Shown piece after piece: positions 7,819-15,940 of a DNA stretch of 64,000 nucleotides. The position numbers were made by a program, and so were the translations under genes. The first letter of the stretch is position 1; the number at the start of each line of letters is the position of its first letter. Under the pieces are notes generated by a model. The model was not told the DNA's origin. It did not search any database and saw only the letters and a program-made list of their open reading frames with translations. Location of the stretch: the NCBI RefSeq assembly GCF_004327985.1, contig NZ_SJDL01000017.1, positions 1-64,000 of the forward strand, in the 5' to 3' direction. The DNA is from Marinobacter halodurans. Lineage in GTDB: Bacteria; Pseudomonadota; Gammaproteobacteria; Pseudomonadales; Oleiphilaceae.

Positions 7819-8478
7819 ATGCGATTCCGGATCACCCACAGGCGCATCACCTTTGCCCTGCAGCTTGTGCTCGCGACGGAGGCGGCCTTTGCCCTCTGGG
7901 AAATGCACTGGCTGACCGCCGGCTTTACGCTGCTGATCATCGGCATCACGTTCTTTCCGGCGCTGCTGGAGCGTCGGTTCCGAATCTTCGTGCCACCGCA
8001 ACTCCAACTGCTGGCCATCCTGTTCGTCTTTGCCTCGCTGTTCCTGGGCGAGGTCAGGGACTATTACACGCGATACTGGTGGTGGGACGTGCTGCTGCAC
8101 ACCAGCTCAGGCTTCCTGCTGGGGATCGTCGGCTTCCTGCTGGTGCATATCCTCAACGAGATCGAACGGATCGACATGCACCTGAAGCCCGGATTCGTGG
8201 CCTTTTTCGCGTTCATGTTTGCGGTGGGTTGCGGTGCCCTGTGGGAAATCTTCGAATTCACCATGGACCAGGTATTCGGGACCAACATGCAGAAGGCGAT
8301 GCTGGGCGACCCCTCCGGCCTGACCGATACCATGTGGGATCTGATCGTGGACACCATTGGCGCCCTGGTGATTGCCGGGCTGGGCTATCGCTTCCTCAAG
8401 CACGGCCGGCGCGAGTCGTTCCTGGAGCGCTGGATCAATTCGTTTATCGAGCGCAATCCGCAACTTTTCGGCAACTGA
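7819..8478 (+). CDS. DUF2238 (YjdF-like) inner membrane protein
   Basis: 219 aa, six or so membrane helices. Signature segments are RYWWWDVLLHTSSGFLLG and a later FAVGCGALWEIFEFTMDQ followed by DTMWDLIVDTIGALV, which fit the DUF2238/YjdF family. The conserved WD-x-x-x-H and D-x-x-x-D acidic/His residues inside membrane segments hint at a catalytic or ion-handling role, but the family has no established function. The ribosome binding site is weak. The gene ends 6 bases before the convergent ATP-grasp gene ends. Confidence 0.75.
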   Translation: MRFRITHRRITFALQLVLATEAAFALWEMHWLTAGFTLLIIGITFFPALLERRFRIFVPPQLQLLAILFVFASLFLGEVRDYYTRYWWWDVLLHTSSGFLLGIVGFLLVHILNEIERIDMHLKPGFVAFFAFMFAVGCGALWEIFEFTMDQVFGTNMQKAMLGDPSGLTDTMWDLIVDTIGALVIAGLGYRFLKHGRRESFLERWINSFIERNPQLFGN

Positions 8479-8484
8479 CTGGCG

Positions 8485-9336
8485 TCAGACAGCCTGGGGC
8501 AACGGTGGCACCGGGTCCAGCGGCGTATCCGGATCCTTGGGGGTCTCCATCCGGTGCAGGTAAGCCAGGATGGCATCCTGCAACCGGGTCCCCCGGTTGA
8601 GGCCCTGGTTGCCAAACAACCGGTTGAACTCCAGCACGTAGGGGTGCTCTCCCACCATGGCGATATCGAACCCGGCGTGGTCAACGCCCAGCTCGCGGGC
8701 CAGGGTCAGGGCCAGCTCCACCGCGGCGTCCGGCACCTCGGCGGTGTCGATCCGGCCGCCCCGCGCCACATTGTTGTAGAACCCCTGCGCCGCCTGATGC
8801 CGCCAGTAGGCGGTTACCACCTGATCGCCCACGATCACGACCCGGATGTCCCGGTCGATGGGCAGGTATTCCTGGGCGTAGAGCACCGGGGCCGACTCAC
8901 AGTAACGCTGCCAGTCGGCACGGTTCTCGATCAGCCACACGCCTTCGCCCATGCTGGCCTTCGGATGCTTGGCCACGAACGGCAGGGGCATGGTGTCCCA
9001 GATCAGTTCCCGCTCCTGCGGGCCGTTGGGTTCGATCAGCGTCCACGGCGTATTGCCGGGGACCACCGTCTGGAAGGCGCGGGTCATCTCGATCTTGTCG
9101 TGGCCGATGCGGTAGCTGGCCTCGCTGGGAAATACGCGGCAGCCCAGGCCATAAACCAGCGCATTCAGTTGCCAGTATTCCGGGAACAGCACCCAGTCCG
9201 CATCGGCCAGGGCGTCCTTGTGTTTCAGGAAATGCTCCGGTTTGACCACCGTGGTGTCGGGGAAGCCGAGAGTGCGGAAAACGTCGAACGAAATACAGCG
9301 CATGGCAATGGAGCCGGTAGCCAGAATTGAGCGCAT
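8485..9336 (-). CDS. RimK-like ATP-grasp ligase
   Basis: 283 aa. The central part has ATP-grasp features: LPFVAKHPKASMGEGVWLI (Lys and Gly-rich loop binding ATP), YAQEYLPIDRDIRVVIVG (RimK-type IxxDxRV strand) and VLEFNRLFGNQGLN (Mg-binding E-x-N). These enzymes couple a carboxylate to an amine or thiol using ATP; the substrates here are unknown. The start is ambiguous: ATG at 9336 (MRSILATG) and ATG at 9303 (MRCISFDVFRTLG) lack clear ribosome binding sites. The N-terminal half has no Cys/His cluster. It stands alone between YjdF-like and DUF2721 genes. Confidence 0.75.
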   Translation of the reverse strand: MRSILATGSIAMRCISFDVFRTLGFPDTTVVKPEHFLKHKDALADADWVLFPEYWQLNALVYGLGCRVFPSEASYRIGHDKIEMTRAFQTVVPGNTPWTLIEPNGPQERELIWDTMPLPFVAKHPKASMGEGVWLIENRADWQRYCESAPVLYAQEYLPIDRDIRVVIVGDQVVTAYWRHQAAQGFYNNVARGGRIDTAEVPDAAVELALTLARELGVDHAGFDIAMVGEHPYVLEFNRLFGNQGLNRGTRLQDAILAYLHRMETPKDPDTPLDPVPPLPQAV

Positions 9337-9387
9337 TTTAAGCAGAATGCGCCAAAAGGGAAGCGCGTATTTATACCGGGGGCCGGG

Positions 9388-9801
9388 TCAGGTGTTCGAG
9401 GTCGTGGTGGTCCGGTGCCGCGCCTCGAAATCCTCCAGCTCCACGTTGATGGCGTTGGTGGAAATAATGATCTCGTACAGTGAATAGAGCAGGGACAGCG
9501 ACAGCAGCACCAGGCTGATACCGAAGCAGATCACGCCCAGCGTGTGGGCGCCCATGAACAGGGCGAACATGGAGATGGTGCAGAGCAGGAAACTGAGCAC
9601 CCCGCAGGCCTGCATGCGTTTGGTGAGGGTGATGCGCTTGCGCAGGCCGCCGATCTGCCGCGCCAGGACCTGGTACTCCCGCTCGGTTTCCATCTGCTTG
9701 AGCTGACGAATCAACTGCGCCAGTACCAGGAACCGGTTGGTGTAGGCCAGAAGCAGCAGCGAAATGGCGGGAAACAGCAGGGCGGGGGTCGTCAGTGACA
9801 A
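9388..9801 (-). CDS. DUF2721 membrane protein
   Basis: 137 aa when read from a TTG at 9801, which has AAGGAG exactly 6 bases upstream (9808-9813) and gives the family's typical beginning LTTPALLFPAISLLLLAYTNRF. An upstream ATG frame to 9903 would add a non-conserved tail. Three hydrophobic segments are visible, at the N-terminus and in the pair starting QACGVLSFLLC and LGVICFGISLVLLS. A basic helix (RQIGGLRKRITLTKRM) lies between. DUF2721 proteins are small inner-membrane proteins of unknown function. Confidence 0.8.
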   Translation of the reverse strand: MSLTTPALLFPAISLLLLAYTNRFLVLAQLIRQLKQMETEREYQVLARQIGGLRKRITLTKRMQACGVLSFLLCTISMFALFMGAHTLGVICFGISLVLLSLSLLYSLYEIIISTNAINVELEDFEARHRTTTTSNT

Positions 9802-10041
9802 AGTGGGCTCCTTGGAGAAGGTTTGCGTCGCCCGCCTATAGTGTAAGAATTTGACGGTGCCGTCGAGAGACGGTCGGGCCGCGGGTCGGTGCGACGGATC
9901 CATGACATGTCTCCAGTGAGGCCTCGTTGACGGATTCCCGTCTACTCGGCAAGGTTAAAGGGACACAGGACAAACAGTGGGTAAATCAGGCAGGACGCAC
10001 TCGTGTCCCGCATGAACGGAGTCAACCAGGGAGGATCCACC

Positions 10042-10506
10042 GTGTCGATGGCCATGTTGCTGACAGTTCTAGCCGTAATGGGGTGTGGGCTGATTGCCGG
10101 ACTTTTTTTCGCCTTTTCCACAGCCGTGATGGGAGCCTTGGGCCAGCTCTCTCCCGCAGCGGGTATTACGGCCATGCAACGGATCAACCGGGTGATCGTC
10201 AACCCCCTGTTCCTGGGCGTGTTTTTTGGTACCGGGGCCCTGTGTCTTCTGTTGATGGTGATGGCGGTGCCCTGGCGGGGTGAGACGTTCTGGCTGGTGC
10301 TCGGGGGCGCGTCCTACCTGGTCGGCAGCCTCGGTATTACCCTGATTTGCAATGTTCCCCTGAATCACAGACTGGCGCATGTGGCGGCCGAATCCAGGGA
10401 AGCGGACATCGTCTGGGCGGATTACCGGGAGCGCTGGGTCTGGTGGAATCACCTGCGGACGGTATTCTCGCTACTGGCCACGGCGTCGCTGGCGCTGAGC
10501 CTTTAG
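10042..10506 (+). CDS. DUF1772 (anthrone oxygenase-like) membrane protein
   Basis: 154 aa from a GTG at 10042, chosen because GGGAGG lies 7 bases upstream (10029-10034). Four membrane segments: the first reads GLIAGLFFAFSTAVMGAL, then RINRVIVNPLFLGVFF, and the conserved LICNVPLNHRLA with the basic/Trp-rich YRERWVWWNHLRT loop before TM4. This layout defines the DUF1772 family, whose fungal members include anthrone oxygenases. No function is established for bacterial members. It is followed by a REP-like repeat. Confidence 0.8.
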   Translation: MSMAMLLTVLAVMGCGLIAGLFFAFSTAVMGALGQLSPAAGITAMQRINRVIVNPLFLGVFFGTGALCLLLMVMAVPWRGETFWLVLGGASYLVGSLGITLICNVPLNHRLAHVAAESREADIVWADYRERWVWWNHLRTVFSLLATASLALSL

Positions 10507-10530
10507 AGGGTGCAAAAGCTCCAGGGAAAT

Positions 10531-10557
10531 AGGTTGGGCTGACGCAGGAAGCCCAAC
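10531..10557. repeat. REP-like palindromic repeat, copy 1
   Basis: Arms TTGGGCT (10534-10540) and AGCCCAA (10550-10556) enclose GACGCAGGA. The same 27 bases recur exactly at 50696-50722, and an inverted, nearly identical copy lies at 50822-50847. Extragenic position, hairpin potential and recurrence fit a REP-type element. It sits between the DUF1772 gene and the broken end of an SDR gene. A related stretch with CGCTCGC follows both this copy (10579-10585) and the copy at 50822. Confidence 0.7.
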
Positions 10558-10606
10558 AACAACCTACGTGCTGACCGACGCTCGCGACGCTTTTGCAACG
10601 CCTCCC

Positions 10607-10957
10607 TTAACCGGAAGGCTGGTCGGGGTGGGGCCGGGCCATCTCCCGGTCCTGCAGGACGGGGAGATGGTGCGGGCCAAAGATACCGACGTTGTTGACC
10701 AGGATATCGGCGGTGGGCTCGGCTTTAACCAGCGCTTCGCAGCCCTCGGAAGTACCCACATCGGCGGCAACGCCCCGAACCTCGGCGCCGGGCGCGTTTT
10801 CCCGGACCTTGGCGACGGCGGCATCCACCGTGGCCTGTTTGCGGCCGTTGACGACGACGGTCGCGCCGCAGCCTGCCAGCCCTTTGGCGATGGCCAGGCC
10901 GATGCCCCGGGTGGAACCGGTGACGATGGCGACTTTGCCCAGAAGATCAATATTCAT
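10607..10957 (-). pseudogene. truncated short-chain dehydrogenase/reductase
   Basis: The first ~95 residues are a good SDR Rossmann half: GKVAIVTGSTRGIGLAIAKG (TGxxxGIG cofactor motif), VVNGRK, ADVGT and ILVNNVGIFGP (NNxG motif). After that the frame degrades into HHLPVLQDREMARPHPDQPSG and stops. The Ser-Tyr-Lys catalytic half, normally another 130-150 residues, is missing in every frame downstream, where the REP-like repeat begins. The start, MNIDLLGKVAIV at 10957, is normal. I read it as a decayed gene whose 3' end was lost. Confidence 0.75.
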
Positions 10958-11168
10958 GGCAGACTCCTTTCAGGTTGGGGTTGCAGACTTGAATGTCCGG
11001 ATGAATCAATCGGACAGGTCTGACTCCAGCAGGATGAGGGATACGGCCGAATCTGCAAACCCCGTAGTTTGCCTGAGGACCGGTGCCATGTGGGAGGGGA
11101 CGCCAACGCCGGGAACCGTTACAAGCGAACCACGCCCGGAACCTGGCGGGGAAGACGCGGTGCGGTGG

Positions 11169-12257
11169 TCAGCCGCCGCGGTAAACCCGCGGCACCCGCT
11201 GCGTGATGCCGGTGAACAGGTGATAGGCGATGGTGTCGCAACAGGCGGCCACCTCATTGGCGCTGAGGCATTTGCCCCAGAGCTCCACCTCGCTGCCGGT
11301 GCCCGCGTCGGGCAGGTGGGTCAGGTCGACGGTCAGCATGTCCATGGACACCCGACCGGCCAGCCTGGTGCGCTGCCCGTCGACCAGCACCGGCGTGCCC
11401 TCGATCGCCTGGCGGGGGTAGCCGTCGGCGTAGCCCATGGCGACCGTGCCAATGCGGCAGCGCTGCGTGGCGACGAAGCGGGCACCGTAGCCGACCTGCT
11501 CGCCCGGTTCGACCCAGCGTGTGGCGATGACCCGGCTTTTCAGCGTCATCGCGGCCTGGAGCCGGCGGCTGTGGGGACTGTCCTTTTCCAGGGGGGATGC
11601 CCCGTAAAGCATGATGCCCGGACGCTGCCAGGCCTGGCGGGCTGGTTCGTGATCCAGCAACCCGGCGGAATTGGCGACGCTGGTTTCCACGTCCGGTGCT
11701 CGCAGTTCGGCGGGTATTCGCTCGATCTGGTTGGCCACGGAGATGCCCTCGGCGGCTTGCAGGTCCGCATTGGCCAGGTGGCTCATGACCACCACGCGCG
11801 CCACCTGGGGCAGCGACTGCAGACGCCGGTAGGCGGTCACCGCCTGATCGGGGGCGAAGCCCAGCCGGTGCATCCCGGTGTCCACCTTGAGCCAGACTGT
11901 CAGCGGTCCCGACAGCGCAGCGTCAGCAATCTGCTCCAGCTGTTCCTGGTTGTGGACGACGGCCCAGAATCCCTCGCGGGGGATGATTGCCAGTTCGCTG
12001 GCTTCAAAGAAGCCCTCCAGCAACAGGATCGGGTGCGTGAGGCCGGCCTGTCGCAGCGTCAGGGCCTCTTCAATGGAGGCGACGGCGAACGCTCCGGTCT
12101 CAGCCGCCAGACTGTGGGCGACCCGGGTCGCACCGTGTCCATAGGCGTCGGCCTTGACCACCGCCAGCGTGTTGCTGCCCGGCGCCAGCGATGCTGCGAG
12201 TCTGAAATTGGCGCGGATGCTGTCCAGGTCGATTTCGGCGACGGCCGGTCTGGCCAT
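11169..12257 (-). CDS. dadX: alanine racemase, catabolic type
   Basis: 362 aa, standard length. The PLP lysine is in LAVVKADAYGHG near residue 35, and the second catalytic base Tyr lies in QVGYGARF near residue 263; VSMDMLTVDLT is the conserved C-terminal-domain signature. It interconverts L- and D-alanine in the cytoplasm. Position just downstream of dadA on the same strand (43-base gap) points to the catabolic DadX role rather than the biosynthetic Alr, though only one racemase is visible here. GAGGTAACCCC precedes the ATG. Confidence 0.88.
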   Translation of the reverse strand: MARPAVAEIDLDSIRANFRLAASLAPGSNTLAVVKADAYGHGATRVAHSLAAETGAFAVASIEEALTLRQAGLTHPILLLEGFFEASELAIIPREGFWAVVHNQEQLEQIADAALSGPLTVWLKVDTGMHRLGFAPDQAVTAYRRLQSLPQVARVVVMSHLANADLQAAEGISVANQIERIPAELRAPDVETSVANSAGLLDHEPARQAWQRPGIMLYGASPLEKDSPHSRRLQAAMTLKSRVIATRWVEPGEQVGYGARFVATQRCRIGTVAMGYADGYPRQAIEGTPVLVDGQRTRLAGRVSMDMLTVDLTHLPDAGTGSEVELWGKCLSANEVAACCDTIAYHLFTGITQRVPRVYRGG

Positions 12258-12299
12258 GGGGTTACCTCATGTTGTCGATGCGTGCTGATCGTTACGGGT

Positions 12300-13559
12300 T
12301 CATGACAGGTAGCGCTGGATGGACAGACCGTCTGTGGAGATCTCCGGCGTCCTGCCGTTGATGACGTCGGTGACCAGCCGGGCTGAGCCTTGCGACATGG
12401 TCCAGCCCAGGGTGCCGTGGCCGGTGTTCAGGTACAGGTTGCGCAGGGGCGTCTCGCCGATCACCGGCACGCTGTCGGGCGTCATCGGGCGCAAGCCGCA
12501 CCAGAAGCTGGCGTTTTCCAGGTCTCCGGCGCCCGGGAACAGGTCATTGACCACGAACTCGGTGGGCTTGCGGCGTTTTTCCTTGAGGCTGAGATCGAAG
12601 TCGGCGATCTCGGCCGTGCCGCCGACCCGGATACGGTCGTCGAAGCGGGTGACGGCCACCTTGAAGGCTTCGTCCATTACCGTGGATTGCGGGGCGCGGT
12701 CGGCGTCCAGGATCGGCAGCGTCAGGGAATAGCCCTTGATGGGGTAGATCGGCAGGCGCAGACCCAGCGGGTTCAGTAACATCGGGGTGTAGCTTCCCAG
12801 GGCGACGACAAAGGCATCGGCCTGCACCGGGCCGTGGGAGGTGTGCACGGCGCTGATCCGGTCTCCATCCTTTTCCAGGGCTTCAATGGTGGTGTTGAGC
12901 CGGAACCCGACGCCGGCGTCGGCTGCGTGCCGGGCCAGCGCCTTGGTGAATTTGTTGCAGTCACCGGTTCCGTCCTGCGGGAAGCGCAGCCCGCCCACGA
13001 ACTTGTCCGGCACGTTGGCCAGGGCCGGTTCATGCCGGACACAGCCGGCGTGGTCGATCACTTCGTGCTCCACGCCACACGCACGCAGCGACGCGAGATC
13101 CGCGCCGATGGAATCCATCTTCTGCTGGTCGCGGAACAGCTCGATGGTGCCCCGGTTGCGATGGTCGAAGTCCAGCGGGAGCTGCTGCGTGAGCTCGGCC
13201 AGGCAGGTCCGGCTGTATTCGGAAATGCGCAGCATCCGTTGCTTGTTGACCTGGTAGGCCTGTTCGGTGCACTGCCCCAGCATGCGGAACAGCCAGCTCG
13301 CTGTGCGCGGGTTGATGGAGCTTTTGCTGACCAGGATCGGTGCCATGTCCTGCATCATCCACTTCATCGCCTTGAACGGCACACCGGGCGCCGCCCAGGG
13401 ACTGGTGTAACCAAACGACAGCATGCCGGCGTTGCCGAAGCTGGTTTCGTCCGCCACCGCCTCGCGACGCTCGATCACGGTGACCTCATGCCCCGATTGG
13501 GCCAGGTACCAGGCCGTCGATACACCGGCCACGCCTCCGCCCAGAACCGCAATCTTCAT
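12300..13559 (-). CDS. dadA: D-amino acid dehydrogenase small subunit
   Basis: 419 aa. The N-terminus MKIAVLGGGVAGVSTAWYLAQSGHEVTVIERR is a GxGxxG FAD-binding fold; STVMDEAFKVAVTRFDDRIRVGGTAE and MTPDSVPVIG with NTGHGTLGWTMSQGSA are typical of DadA. It oxidises D-alanine and other D-amino acids to keto acids and passes electrons to the respiratory chain. The ATG at 13559 is preferred: GGGAG lies 9 bases upstream, while the longer frame has no support. It precedes dadX and probably shares its transcript; the 193-base upstream gap suggests its own promoter. Confidence 0.92.
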   Translation of the reverse strand: MKIAVLGGGVAGVSTAWYLAQSGHEVTVIERREAVADETSFGNAGMLSFGYTSPWAAPGVPFKAMKWMMQDMAPILVSKSSINPRTASWLFRMLGQCTEQAYQVNKQRMLRISEYSRTCLAELTQQLPLDFDHRNRGTIELFRDQQKMDSIGADLASLRACGVEHEVIDHAGCVRHEPALANVPDKFVGGLRFPQDGTGDCNKFTKALARHAADAGVGFRLNTTIEALEKDGDRISAVHTSHGPVQADAFVVALGSYTPMLLNPLGLRLPIYPIKGYSLTLPILDADRAPQSTVMDEAFKVAVTRFDDRIRVGGTAEIADFDLSLKEKRRKPTEFVVNDLFPGAGDLENASFWCGLRPMTPDSVPVIGETPLRNLYLNTGHGTLGWTMSQGSARLVTDVINGRTPEISTDGLSIQRYLS

Positions 13560-13752
13560 AGCCATGAACTCCCATCTGTTGTACTGGCGGCAAACGTGTT
13601 GTCGCCTCTTCAACGGAATTTTAAGGGAATTCATGGATGAAAAAGCTTCAAAAAAAGCATTTGTTCAGTGTAATAACCTGAAAAAATCGAGTTATGCAGT
13701 TTAAAATGCTTTACCTGTTGCTATCGGAATAAAGCCGGCGCACCGGCGTGGA
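13560..13752 (-). promoter_or_regulatory. AT-rich dadA upstream region
   Basis: The 193 bases between dadA and the RidA gene are notably AT-rich, with several A- and T-tracts (around 13640-13710). Such DNA suits Lrp binding, and lrp lies next door, as in the Pseudomonas dad region where an Lrp-type regulator activates dadA. I cannot define a single operator. A 23-codon ORF on the plus strand at 13633 with AAGGG upstream is not convincing. Confidence 0.35.
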
Positions 13753-14109
13753 TTAAGGGGTCGCGGCGGCGACGACCGACATCTCCACCAGGATGGGAGG
13801 TCGTGCCATGCGGGCTTCGACGCAGGCCCGGGCCGGCTTCGGCAGCTCGGCAAACCACGCGTCCCAGACCTCGTTCATGGCGGCAAAGTCCTTCATGTCG
13901 TGGATGTAGATGGTGACCGACAGGATACGGTCGACGCTGCTGCCGGCCTCATCCAGCAGGTCCCGGACCTTGGCGAGGCAGCGTTCGGTTTGCTCGCGGA
14001 TGTCCCAGGCTTCGTCCCCGGCGGTCTGGCCGCACAGGTAGACAACACCCTGGTGCTTGACGATGCGGCTCATCCGCTCGGTGGAATGGATGCGTTCGAT
14101 ATCGGACAT
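13753..14109 (-). CDS. RidA family protein of the dad cluster
   Basis: 118 aa, typical RidA/YjgF length. [13 protein letters not shown] and the C-terminal [21 protein letters not shown] carry the conserved Arg (EARMA) that binds the imine carboxylate in RidA enzymes. RidA hydrolyses reactive imines and enamines. DadA produces imines from D-amino acids, so this member plausibly clears that intermediate; Pseudomonas dad clusters also hold such a gene. GAGAGGAA precedes the ATG. A second, longer RidA relative is encoded at 31783-32220. Confidence 0.88.
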   Translation of the reverse strand: MSDIERIHSTERMSRIVKHQGVVYLCGQTAGDEAWDIREQTERCLAKVRDLLDEAGSSVDRILSVTIYIHDMKDFAAMNEVWDAWFAELPKPARACVEARMARPPILVEMSVVAAATP

Positions 14110-14292
14110 GATGGGTTCCTCTCAATGAATGGGGGATGGGGTTGGCCCTATTCTAGTACAGGGAGGGGCATGAAAATGCCGGTTAAGCGCCGTTAATCCA
14201 GTGAAATCATCTGCCTTTGGTTATGATGACAGGCGGAAATTCCGATAAGGGCCCCGGGTTTCGGGCCAGGTTACGACAGGAGCAGCCAAGCC

Positions 14293-14787
14293 ATGCCGAC
14301 CACGACCGACCGGAAAAAACGCACCCTCGATCGTCTGGACCGCCGTATCCTCGCCGCCCTGCAGGATGATGGCCGCCTCAGCTACGTCGACCTGGCCGAG
14401 CGGGTCGGGCTCAGCTCCACGCCCTGCATAGAGCGGGTTCGCCGGCTGGAAAAGGAAGGCTATATCGAAGGCTATTACGCCCGCCTCAACCCGGCCCTGT
14501 TGGGCTTTTCGATGCTGGTGTTCGTGGAGATATCCCTGTCCTACCAGTCCCGGGACGCCTTCGAGACGTTCAACGAAGCGGTGGAAAAACTGCCGTTCAT
14601 GCTGGAATGCCACCTGGTGTCCGGGGACGCGGATTACCTGATCAAGGCTCGCATCAGCGATATGTCCGAGTACCGGGCCCTGCTGGGGGAGATGCTGCTG
14701 GTGCTGCCGGGCGTGAAGAATTCCAAGAGCTACATCGTGATGGAAGAGGTGCAGGAGTCGATGCGTCTGCCGATCGACATCAGTTGA
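14293..14787 (+). CDS. lrp: leucine-responsive regulatory protein Lrp
   Basis: 164 aa. The N-terminal helix-turn-helix (LDRRILAALQDDGR to STPCIERVRRLEKEGYIEGYYARLNP) and the C-terminal RAM domain (FVEISLSY, ECHLVSGDADYLIKARISDMSEYRALLGE, LPGVKNSKSYIVMEEV) closely follow E. coli Lrp over the whole length, so orthology is likely. It should bind leucine or alanine and regulate amino-acid genes. It is divergent from RidA-dadA-dadX, an arrangement that supports local control of D-alanine catabolism. AGGAG lies 10 bases before the ATG. The intergenic region has CGGAAATTCCG, a possible binding site. Confidence 0.9.
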   Translation: MPTTTDRKKRTLDRLDRRILAALQDDGRLSYVDLAERVGLSSTPCIERVRRLEKEGYIEGYYARLNPALLGFSMLVFVEISLSYQSRDAFETFNEAVEKLPFMLECHLVSGDADYLIKARISDMSEYRALLGEMLLVLPGVKNSKSYIVMEEVQESMRLPIDIS

Positions 14788-14813
14788 TGCTCCCGCCCTG
14801 CGCGGGGCTGCGA

Positions 14814-15866
14814 TCAGGCCGCGCCGTCGGCCAGGGAATCCGCGTTGCTGCCGGCATGGTCCGCGGCGTCCGCCGCCGCAAACGTGCGCGTCTCCCCGTG
14901 CTGCATGATCCGGAACCCGGCCGGCTCAAGGCTGGCCCCTTCCAGCGCCTGGTGCAGTCGCCGGGGCGGCTCGTCCATGGGTTCGTCGGTCAGCACGAAG
15001 GTGCCCCAGTGCATGGCCACCGATTGCCGGGCACCTATATCCTGGTGGATATGCACCGCCTCCTCCGGCGAGACATGGACCGGTGACATGAACCAGCGTG
15101 GCTCGTAGGCGCCGATGGGCAGCAGCGCCAGGTCGATCGGCGCGAACAGGTCGCCGATCTGGCGGAAGACACTGCCGTAACCGGTGTCGCCGCCAAAATA
15201 CAGCCGGTAGCCGTCGATCTCGATCAGCCAGCTGCCCCACAGGGTGGCGTTACCGTCCCCCGGCCCGCGGCCGCTGAAGTGCTGGGTGGGAAGGAAGAAG
15301 ACCTCGTCGCCCTCCGGCAGGCTCTGCGATTCCCACCAGCCCAGTTCAATCAGGTTGCGGATACCGCGTTTTTCAAACCACGGACGCAGACCGGTGGGAA
15401 CACAGAAACACACGGCATCGCCGAAACGCCGGTGCAACTGCCGTACGGTGGTTTCGTCCAGATGGTCGTAATGGTTATGGGAAATCAGTACGCGATGGAT
15501 GGTGGGCAGCGCTGAGACGTCCAACGGTGGCGGCGTGTAGCGTTTGGGGCCGACAAAGGAAAATGGACTGGCTCGCTCGGACAGGACCGGATCGGTCAGC
15601 ACATTGAGCCCGCCATACTGGAACAGGAACGAGGCGTGCCCGAGCCAGGTCAGTTGGGGCGCCTGCGGCGGCCGGTTGAGCCGGTGGGCGTCCGGGTGCA
15701 GCAGGTGATAGCGCTTGCCCTTGGGAAAACGCCGACCCGGCGCCAGTTGCCAGCGCAGGAAATCGCCCAGCCCGTGGCTGACGGTGGGCTCGATGTTGCG
15801 AAAACGGCCATTGGCTCGACGGTGCTGTGCGGCGAGGTCGGCCAGTTTCTGACGGTCTATGGGCAT
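14814..15866 (-). CDS. MBL-fold metal-dependent hydrolase (UlaG/NAPE-PLD-like)
   Basis: 350 aa. TWLGHASFLFQYGGLNVLTDPVL is the N-terminal beta-lactamase-fold strand, SHNHYDHLD gives the HxHxDH zinc motif, and FLPTQHFSGRG, LYFGGDTGYG and SVAMHWGTFVLTDEP supply the remaining His/Asp ligands. This set matches the UlaG/N-acyl-PE phospholipase D-like branch. Cytoplasmic; the substrate is unknown, possibly a phospholipid or lactone. The ATG at 15866 (MPIDRQKLADLA) follows AGGA; an upstream extension to 15935 is not family-like. Convergent with lrp. Confidence 0.85.
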   Translation of the reverse strand: MPIDRQKLADLAAQHRRANGRFRNIEPTVSHGLGDFLRWQLAPGRRFPKGKRYHLLHPDAHRLNRPPQAPQLTWLGHASFLFQYGGLNVLTDPVLSERASPFSFVGPKRYTPPPLDVSALPTIHRVLISHNHYDHLDETTVRQLHRRFGDAVCFCVPTGLRPWFEKRGIRNLIELGWWESQSLPEGDEVFFLPTQHFSGRGPGDGNATLWGSWLIEIDGYRLYFGGDTGYGSVFRQIGDLFAPIDLALLPIGAYEPRWFMSPVHVSPEEAVHIHQDIGARQSVAMHWGTFVLTDEPMDEPPRRLHQALEGASLEPAGFRIMQHGETRTFAAADAADHAGSNADSLADGAA

Positions 15867-15940
15867 GGTCCGGTGTCCTGCGGGAAGTCTCCTGCGAGCT
15901 TGCGGGAGCGGGCGTCGCAATGCAACCGGGCGCAATGCCC

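Noticed and set aside
10692-12305. 537-codon open frame on the plus strand
   Set aside because: Antisense to dadX and the SDR remnant; composition typical of a high-GC shadow frame.
13633-13704. 23-codon ORF with AAGGG in the dadA upstream region
   Set aside because: Lys/Ser/Ala-rich, in AT-rich promoter DNA and opposite in direction to dadA; more likely chance.
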